Origin: Candidatus Endomicrobiellum mastotermitis
GTDB taxonomy: Bacteria > Elusimicrobiota > Endomicrobiia > Endomicrobiales > Endomicrobiaceae
Assembly: GCA_031272445.1 (NCBI GenBank)
Contig: JAISTT010000012.1
Location: 38,769-102,768 of the forward strand
Reading direction: 5' to 3'
DNA length: 64,000 bases
Shown piece after piece: positions 55,359 through 61,680 of the stretch (position 1 is the stretch's first letter; each line of letters begins with the position of its first letter). Both the position numbers and the translations under genes were made by a program. The notes below the pieces were generated by a model. That model saw only the letters and a program-made list of their open reading frames with translations, was not told the DNA's origin and did no database searches.

Positions 55359-55901
55359 TTATTCATAACCACTCAAAGCTTTTTCCCATTCACCTTTGGC
55401 TTTCATAATAAGTTCTATCACTTCTCTTACAACACCTTCCCCACCGTTAAAAACTGAAACATAATCAACATGCTTCTTTATTTCTTCACATGCATCCATT
55501 GGGCATATTGACAATCCCACTTTTTTTAGTACAGATATATCTACTATATCATCACCAATATATGCTACTTCTGAGGCATTGAAACCACTTTCTTTTAATA
55601 TCTTTTCCAAAGCCACCATTTTATTCATACAATCTTGTACAAGATAATCAATACTCATATCTTTTGCACGCTTATTAACTTGAAATGACTGCCTGCCAGT
55701 TATCCATGCAGTCTTAATCCTAGGATTAGTTTTAAAAAGCTCATTATACCCCATTCCATCTTTAACATTCCATATTTTTATCTCTTCACAGTTATTTAAA
55801 ATTATTATTTCACCACGTGTTAAAACTCCATCTATGTCACAAGCTAAAAGTTTAATTTTTTTCGCTCTTTCCTCTATCATATCTCTTTCAATTTTCATCA
55901 T
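55359..55901 (-). CDS. kdsC: 3-deoxy-D-manno-octulosonate 8-phosphate phosphatase
   Basis: KdsC removes phosphate from KDO-8-P to give KDO for LPS. The 180-residue tetrameric HAD enzyme has KLLACDIDGVLTRGEI (about 16-31), WNVKDGMGYNEL, TAWITGRQS and EVAYIGDDIVDISVLKKVG. It lies between kdsA and lptC, so KDO supply and LPS export genes are joined. Confidence 0.93.
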   Translation of the reverse strand: MMKIERDMIEERAKKIKLLACDIDGVLTRGEIIILNNCEEIKIWNVKDGMGYNELFKTNPRIKTAWITGRQSFQVNKRAKDMSIDYLVQDCMNKMVALEKILKESGFNASEVAYIGDDIVDISVLKKVGLSICPMDACEEIKKHVDYVSVFNGGEGVVREVIELIMKAKGEWEKALSGYE

Positions 55902-56049
55902 TAACTTTTACCCATATCTTCCTATATTTAACTTCTAAATTTAGAAATAATCCCACAAGACCTTACCTATCAATTGCTTAAGACAATCAACACACACCAG
56001 TTCTGAAAAAAACTAATTTGCTTTTTTTATTTCTCACAATACAGTTTCC

Positions 56050-56886
56050 CTATATTCTTTTTACAGATCTATCTATAACTCTTACATACTCAAGTATTTG
56101 CTTAAAATATTTTAAGTCAACACTATTTGCTCCATCTGAAAGTGCTCTACTAGGATTGTCATGGACTTCCAAAAATAATGCAGCAATTCCAAGCGCCGTA
56201 GCTGCTCTTGAAAGAGGAAAAACAAATTCTCTATTTCCTCCACTACAAGCTCCTCGACTACTAGGAAGCTGAACACTATGCGTAGCGTCAAAGACAACAG
56301 GATAACCTGTTTGTTTCATTACTTCTAACCCTCTGAAATCTACTACAAGGTTATGATACCCGAAAGAAACTCCTCTCTCAGTAAGCAACAAATCTTTACC
56401 ACCACAATTTTCAGCTTTCTTAACTACATTAAACATATCATCAGGAGATAGAAATTGACCTTTCTTAATATTAACAGGCTTACCCGTAAGAGCGCATGCT
56501 TTTATTAAATCTGTTTGGCGCGACAAAAATGCAGGAACTTGAATTAAATCTACAACTTGCGCAACCTTCGGAACATGAATTTCATTGTGAACATCCGTAG
56601 TAATGACTAATCTTAATTCTCTTTTAATTTTAGCAAGAATCTCAAGACCTTCTTCAATACCTGGTCCCCTATAAGAACAATCTAGTGAACGATTCGCTTT
56701 ATCGTAAGAAGCTTTAAAAATAAAAGGAATATCAAGCTCAGATGTTATTTTCTTCAAGCTCGAAGCTAAGCTCAAAGCATGTTTTTTACTTTCAATTACG
56801 CATGGTCCCGCTATAATAACAATAAGTCTATCATTTGAAAGAGTAATATCTTTATTTTTTCCGACTTTTACATATTTATTACACAT
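56050..56886 (-). CDS. kdsA: 2-dehydro-3-deoxyphosphooctonate aldolase (KDO-8-P synthase)
   Basis: It condenses arabinose-5-phosphate and PEP to KDO-8-phosphate. The 278-residue enzyme has IIAGPCVIES, FIFKASYDKANRSL, DVHNEIHVPKVAQVVDLIQVPAFLSRQTDL, and VFDATHSVQLPS. The metal-binding cysteine of the metal-dependent class is seen in AGPCVIES, and RGACSGGNREFVFPLSRAA completes the active site. kdsD, which makes arabinose-5-phosphate, is not in the window. Confidence 0.95.
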   Translation of the reverse strand: MCNKYVKVGKNKDITLSNDRLIVIIAGPCVIESKKHALSLASSLKKITSELDIPFIFKASYDKANRSLDCSYRGPGIEEGLEILAKIKRELRLVITTDVHNEIHVPKVAQVVDLIQVPAFLSRQTDLIKACALTGKPVNIKKGQFLSPDDMFNVVKKAENCGGKDLLLTERGVSFGYHNLVVDFRGLEVMKQTGYPVVFDATHSVQLPSSRGACSGGNREFVFPLSRAATALGIAALFLEVHDNPSRALSDGANSVDLKYFKQILEYVRVIDRSVKRI

Positions 56887-56998
56887 TTTAAATTCTCTTT
56901 ATATGGATGGGAATAATATATACAAATGCATAGAAAAATATCTTACGATACAATACACCATATTTATAAAGCACAAGCTTATAAACTTATAAAGTAAT

Positions 56999-57721
56999 TT
57001 ATAGATATTTCTCAATTTTTAAAATATCATCAGGCGTATCAACTCCTATCGAGTCATATCTTGCCACAACAACTCTTATCCTTTTCCCATTCTCTAAAGC
57101 TCTTAACTGCTCAAGACTTTCAGCCTCCTCTAAAAATGATACACCTCTTTTTGAAAAATCCAACAAAAATTTCCTTTTGTATCCATATAGTCCAATATGT
57201 TTGTAATATTTAATATTCACATTATCTCTATTGTAAGGTATTGCAAATCTTGAAAAATACAGCGCATATCCGTATTTATCAAAAACAACTTTAACATTAT
57301 TAGGGTCTTCTATAACCTTTTTCTTAACTATTGGGAAAGCAGCCGTCACGTACTCAAGAGACTTATTTTTTTTTAGCAAAACCACTACATCATCTATAAG
57401 CTTAGTATCTATCAAAGGCTCATCACCTTGTACATTAATAAAAATATCGTAATTTTTTAAAAACTTTGAAGCTGCAAAAGCTATCCTATCTGTACCACTT
57501 TTACATGTTTCCGGCGTCATAAACACGTTAAATCCTAGCTTTTTAATAACATTATAAATACGCTTATCGTCAGTTACAACTGCCACAAAATCAACTTCTT
57601 CACATTTTTTAACACGTTCTAGAGTATGCTGTATAAGAGGTTTCCCTTTTATCAAAATTAAAGGCTTACCAGGGAATCTACTTGATCCATATCTTGATGG
57701 AATAATTATAGTTGTTTTCAC
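56999..57721 (-). CDS. kdsB: CMP-KDO synthetase (KdsB)
   Basis: KdsB activates KDO with CTP. The 240-residue protein has IIPSRYGSSRFPGKPLILIKGKPLIQHTLERV (nucleotide-binding loop), NVQGDEPLIDTKLI (about 95-108) and YKHIGLYGYKRKFLL. It overlaps the hldE kinase gene by four bases and precedes kdsA. Confidence 0.95.
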   Translation of the reverse strand: MKTTIIIPSRYGSSRFPGKPLILIKGKPLIQHTLERVKKCEEVDFVAVVTDDKRIYNVIKKLGFNVFMTPETCKSGTDRIAFAASKFLKNYDIFINVQGDEPLIDTKLIDDVVVLLKKNKSLEYVTAAFPIVKKKVIEDPNNVKVVFDKYGYALYFSRFAIPYNRDNVNIKYYKHIGLYGYKRKFLLDFSKRGVSFLEEAESLEQLRALENGKRIRVVVARYDSIGVDTPDDILKIEKYL

Positions 57722-58725
57722 TTTCTATAGAAATCTATTATCGTTCTTCTCAACTCGTGCTGATTTACTGTTGCAGTTCCAAGTTTACCAATAACTATCC
57801 CAGCAGCAAAATTTGCAATTTCAGCAGAATTTATCAAATCAGCTTTCGCGGCTAACGCCAAAGTCATTGCAGATATAACAGTATCACCAGCACCCGTAAC
57901 GTCAAAAACTTCCTTTGCCCTTGTAGGAATATTTGTTATCCTACCTTTAGATTGAATAAGCATCATGCCTTTCTCACTGCGTGTAATAAGAACTGCATCT
58001 GAATTTAAAGTCTCAAGAATTCTTGTACCAAGCATAGCCATATCTTCGTCAGTTTTGACATTTTTTGCATTCATTCCTTCAATAGCTTCATTTTCGTTTG
58101 GAGTTACTATCGTAACTTTTTTATATTTTTTGAAATTATATATTTTAGGATCCACTGTAATACAAATCTCATGTTTCTTTGCAAGATAAATTGTTTTTCT
58201 GAGAATCTTTGGACTTATAACTCCCTTACCGTAATCAGAAATTACTACAGCATTTACCTTGCTTATAAGTTTTTCTATATTTTTTATAACTTTAGATTCA
58301 GTTTCATAATCAAAAAAACCTTTTTTCTCCTTATCCATCCTCAGAACTTGCTGGTTTGCAGCTATAATTCTTGCTTTCAAAATTGTTGGTCTTTGAGAGT
58401 TATAAACCAAATAGTCAGAATTTACCCCTTCTTTTAAAAGCATTTTAATCAAAGAACTCCCGGCAGTATCCTCGCCTATCACACTTACAATAAATACTTT
58501 CCCTCCCAAATTAGTTATATTATTTGCAACATTAGCAGCTCCTCCTAGACTTTCAGTTTCCTCTGCAATCTCTACAATTGGAACAGGAGCTTCTGGAGAA
58601 ATTCTTTTTATCTTACCCCAAATAAATCTATCAATCATAACATCACCTACGACTAAAATAGTCTGTTCTCTAAACGAAGATACAAATTTTAAAAGTTCTA
58701 TGTGCCTCATATAAAAATCACTCAT
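57718..58725 (-). CDS. hldE: Heptose-7-phosphate kinase (RfaE1/HldE N-terminal domain)
   Basis: A PfkB-type sugar kinase of about 335 residues that makes heptose-1,7-bisphosphate, the substrate of GmhB. It has VVGDVMIDRFIWGKIKRISPEAPVPIVEI, SLGGAANVANNITNLGG, VSDYGKGV and the C-terminal FDVTGAGDTVISAMTLALAA. The second, adenylyltransferase half (RfaE2) of bifunctional HldE is absent. The track starts inside hldD. The ATG at 58725 overlaps the hldD stop as ATGA and is preferred. Confidence 0.93.
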   Translation of the reverse strand: MSDFYMRHIELLKFVSSFREQTILVVGDVMIDRFIWGKIKRISPEAPVPIVEIAEETESLGGAANVANNITNLGGKVFIVSVIGEDTAGSSLIKMLLKEGVNSDYLVYNSQRPTILKARIIAANQQVLRMDKEKKGFFDYETESKVIKNIEKLISKVNAVVISDYGKGVISPKILRKTIYLAKKHEICITVDPKIYNFKKYKKVTIVTPNENEAIEGMNAKNVKTDEDMAMLGTRILETLNSDAVLITRSEKGMMLIQSKGRITNIPTRAKEVFDVTGAGDTVISAMTLALAAKADLINSAEIANFAAGIVIGKLGTATVNQHELRRTIIDFYRK

Positions 58726-59690
58726 AAATAAGATTTGTCTTTCAAATAAACACAATAATCCTCAATAGAATCTTCAAGTTTCATAAAAGGCTTAGTATAT
58801 CCTGCATCTATAAGCTTATTTATCTTTGCTTTTGTAAAGTATTGATATTTAGGTTTTAGACAATCAGGCATTTCAACATATTCTATGTTTTTCTTCTTAC
58901 CAGTCACTGCAAACATGTATTTAGCTACATCATTCCATGTACTAGATTCTCCAGAACCCAAATTAAAAATACCTGTTGTCCTTGAAGAATTTTTAAGCAG
59001 AAAATACATGACATCTACAGCATCCTTAATATATACAAAATCTCTAGCTTGCTCTCCATCTGCATAATCTTTATTGTAAGATTTAAACAATCTAATAAAC
59101 CCTTCTTCAAATACAGAACTGTAATTTTTACAAATCACGCTTCGCATATCACCTTTGTGATATTCATTAGGGCCAAAAACATTGAAAAACTTTATGCCAA
59201 TAACTTTATTATTGAGGTAATTATTATTTAAAAGCCACAAGTCAAACATATGCTTAGAAAAACCATACATATTCAAAGGTGACAAATCATTCATTTTTGA
59301 TATGTCATCATCGTACCCACATTCGCCTCTCCCGTAAGTCGCAGCAGAAGAAGCATAAATAAAAGGGACTCCCTCTTCAAAAGCCCATAAAGCAAGAATT
59401 TTAGAATAATTATAATTATTTTTTATGTAGTAACCTGCATCAGTAATAGTCGTAGAACTACACGCTCCAAGATGTACAATAACTTGTGGTTTTGGTATCT
59501 GTTTTCTTACTACAGCTTCAAGAAAATCATCTTTTTGCATATAATCATAGTAAACTTTACTTTGTAGATTCTTCCATTTTTCATCATCATCAAGATGATC
59601 AACAACTAAAATATCCTTTATACCTTCTTTATTCAATTTCCATATAAAACAACTACCTATAAAACCAGCGCCTCCTGTTAATATTATCAT
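58722..59690 (-). CDS. hldD: ADP-glyceromanno-heptose 6-epimerase
   Basis: HldD finishes ADP-heptose for the LPS core. The 322-residue SDR epimerase has ILTGGAGFIGSCFIWKLN (NAD-binding), HLGACSSTTITDAGYYIKNNYNYSK, YASSAATYGRGE, YGFSKHMFDLW (YxxxK) and FNVFGPNEYHKGDMRSV. It is the first gene of the hldD-hldE-kdsB run. Upstream lies the eroded spacer with the lpxB-like remnant. Confidence 0.95.
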   Translation of the reverse strand: MIILTGGAGFIGSCFIWKLNKEGIKDILVVDHLDDDEKWKNLQSKVYYDYMQKDDFLEAVVRKQIPKPQVIVHLGACSSTTITDAGYYIKNNYNYSKILALWAFEEGVPFIYASSAATYGRGECGYDDDISKMNDLSPLNMYGFSKHMFDLWLLNNNYLNNKVIGIKFFNVFGPNEYHKGDMRSVICKNYSSVFEEGFIRLFKSYNKDYADGEQARDFVYIKDAVDVMYFLLKNSSRTTGIFNLGSGESSTWNDVAKYMFAVTGKKKNIEYVEMPDCLKPKYQYFTKAKINKLIDAGYTKPFMKLEDSIEDYCVYLKDKSYL

Positions 59691-59792
59691 TTAAACCTCT
59701 TGTATTGAAAAAACCAAATCCATGTAACATCATCACAACAAATTCAATTTTTTAGTGTAGTCAAACATTGTATATGTTCGTTCGTATGGTTC

Positions 59793-60201
59793 TTATACTA
59801 AAATGACATCCATTATGTCGCTTCCATATATGTAACATTATAGTCCATTTTCTCCAAAAAGCATAAGTAGATACATAATCTTCATAAAGCTTTTAAATAC
59901 CTCTTCTCAGTATCAATTATTATAATTGTGTAGGACCTTCTTTAACCCGTACAGTTACAAGAACGCTACTAACAATACACCTCATTATAAACACCATTCA
60001 CATGACTATTCATCTACTATATTTTTTACTATACTGCTTCCTCCATAGTTTTCTCTTACTTTTTTTTAAGAATCCGGCTATAGGTTTCAAAGAGCACCCA
60101 CAGGTTACTGGACAGCTCACCCAAACAATGCCCTATCAGATTAATTGTAGAATTATACAAATTTAAAATATTACAACCATGACTAAAAAAAGTTTCTTCA
60201 T
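59793..60201 (-). pseudogene. lpxB: Decayed lipid-A-disaccharide synthase (LpxB-like) remnant
   Basis: On the minus strand, shortly before hldD, pieces in shifting frames resemble LpxB in order: MKKLFLV (family start MKKLFLVAGExSGD), then HGCNILNLYNSTINLIGHCLGELSSN (family HGxNL...LIGxGGELM), FETYSRILKK (family GxxEVL...LL), and RLCIYLCFLEKMDYNVTYM followed in another frame by IMDVILV (family LPFExxFY...VTYVGHPLMDVI). The distance is about 180 bases shorter than intact genes and the C-terminal half is gone. Identification by motif order only; moderate confidence. Confidence 0.5.
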
Positions 60202-60841
60202 AAAACTTCGTTTTGCAATATAATATAGTCACCTCTTATTTATCTATTTTTTTTATATATAAATTACCATATTATGAATCCTTGAAAAATAATTCTTCAG
60301 GATCAACTCTCTCCATATCTCTTCCTTGCATTGTATATTAATGTATATTAATATTATATATCACCATATAGCACATACTATCAAAATTTCTTATGCAAGT
60401 TAGAGGTATCAACTCACAAAACATTAAATCTTAATTCTTTACAAGACAAGATAAATCCCACACTTACCTTATACCATAAAACAACTTATTTATTTTGTAC
60501 ATGAATAATATACATTTATCAATAGCAAATACTAGATCAAACTTAATAACAACCAACTATAATCATGGCTATGATTCCCATATTGATATTTTAAATTTTA
60601 TCAAATAATTTATACACTTCATATATAATTCTTTGAAAATTCATGATGCTACAAGTACGCTTAGTTAAACTTACTCCTATTAACAAGCAAAAAACATAAA
60701 GCAATATGGCTTTCTTTTTTTCTATACAAATCCTGTAAAAGTGATAGCATTTATCATAATCATTCTTACTTATATTAAGTGACTTTACATCAGACAAAAT
60801 ATTTTTACTTAAATAAGCAATTTTGATAGAATACTATTGAT
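60202..60841. other. Eroded spacer upstream of the lpxB-like remnant
   Basis: This 640-base AT-rich stretch has one 68-codon minus-strand frame (60591-60797, MSDVKSLNISKNDYDKCY...) with a hydrophobic segment ILLYVFCLLIGVSL. I do not recognise it. Other short open pieces such as FDLVFAIDKCILFMYKINKLF and MQGRDMERVDPEELFFKDS lie between stops on the same strand. It looks like further decayed coding sequence, but nothing can be assigned. A 10-bp tandem tgtatattaa lies near 60331. Confidence 0.45.
60804..60832 (+). promoter_or_regulatory. Promoter for the B12 activation-domain gene
   Basis: TTTACT, a 17-base spacer and TAGAAT on the plus strand. The -10 box ends nine bases before the ATG at 60842, implying a leader of only a few bases. 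No ribosome binding site is visible. Confidence 0.55.
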
Positions 60842-61441
60842 ATGATAAATGTTTCAGTCATAGATATACCTTACAACAAACTACTTGCAAGATTAGGATA
60901 TTCACACAATAAGACAAAACTCGATATAAAAACTATCAACTTAATAAAAGAAAATTTAAGCTTGGCTCAAAAGCTCATTAGACCTAAATCTGCAATTGCA
61001 GTTGAGAGTATAGCATTGTATGGAAGCTTAATCTTATTTGAGAATGGATATAAAATTAAAAGCAATAATATAGCAACCCTTTTAAAGAATTGTTTTAAAG
61101 CGTATGGAATTGTTGTAACTATAGGTACTGCATTGGAAAAAAAAAGAGACGACTGCTTAAAAAAAAAAGAGATTTTTAACGCTTTAGTACTAGATGCAGC
61201 AGGCTCTGTAGCCGCAGAAGAAACTATAACTCTTGCCGCCATGCAAATTAAGGCTTATGAAGAAGAAAACAACAACATACTAACAAGAAGATACTCCCCC
61301 GGGTACGGCGATTGGCAACTTGAAGCTAATAAACAATTTTTAAATTGGATAGGTACAACGCGCATAGGAGTCACTTTAAATAAATTTTATCATATGAAAC
61401 CAGAAAAATCTGTTTCTGCTTTAATAGGTGTAAAAAGCTAG
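60842..61441 (+). CDS. Methionine synthase activation domain protein
   Basis: A 199-residue stand-alone form of the B12-dependent methionine synthase activation domain. The signature is RRYSPGYGDWQLEANKQFLNWIG, followed by IGVTLNKFYHMKPEKSVSALIG, the S-adenosylmethionine-binding region used to re-methylate oxidised cobalamin. In E. coli MetH this is the C-terminal domain. Here it is a separate gene 239 bases upstream of metH on the same strand, as in clostridia. An electron donor for reactivation is not seen nearby. Confidence 0.88.
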   Translation: MINVSVIDIPYNKLLARLGYSHNKTKLDIKTINLIKENLSLAQKLIRPKSAIAVESIALYGSLILFENGYKIKSNNIATLLKNCFKAYGIVVTIGTALEKKRDDCLKKKEIFNALVLDAAGSVAAEETITLAAMQIKAYEEENNNILTRRYSPGYGDWQLEANKQFLNWIGTTRIGVTLNKFYHMKPEKSVSALIGVKS

Positions 61442-61485
61442 ATCGACTTACATTTTTCTTAATTCTCAACATAATAAAAAAATTA

Positions 61486-61514
61486 TTTACAATTATAATA
61501 AAATATAATAGAAT
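61486..61514 (+). promoter_or_regulatory. Possible promoter for metH
   Basis: TTTACA, 17 bases and TAGAAT, about 165 bases before the metH ATG. The 5' leader this implies was searched for a cobalamin or SAM riboswitch. No convincing B12 box or conserved core was found. Confidence 0.45.
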
Positions 61515-61680
61515 CGTGGCTTATATAAAGATGCTGAAGCATAAAAAATATCAAAACAAAGTAGATTTGCAAAAATCTTACTTAATCAATTTTTACATCT
61601 ATATGTTTTTTAGGCAGTGCACTTATTTAATGATACACATATTAAAAGCTTATGCAATTAGTAAAATAACAGGACATTAA

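Noticed and set aside
61442-61680. Cobalamin or SAM riboswitch before metH
   Set aside because: No convincing B12 box or conserved core could be found in the 239-base leader.
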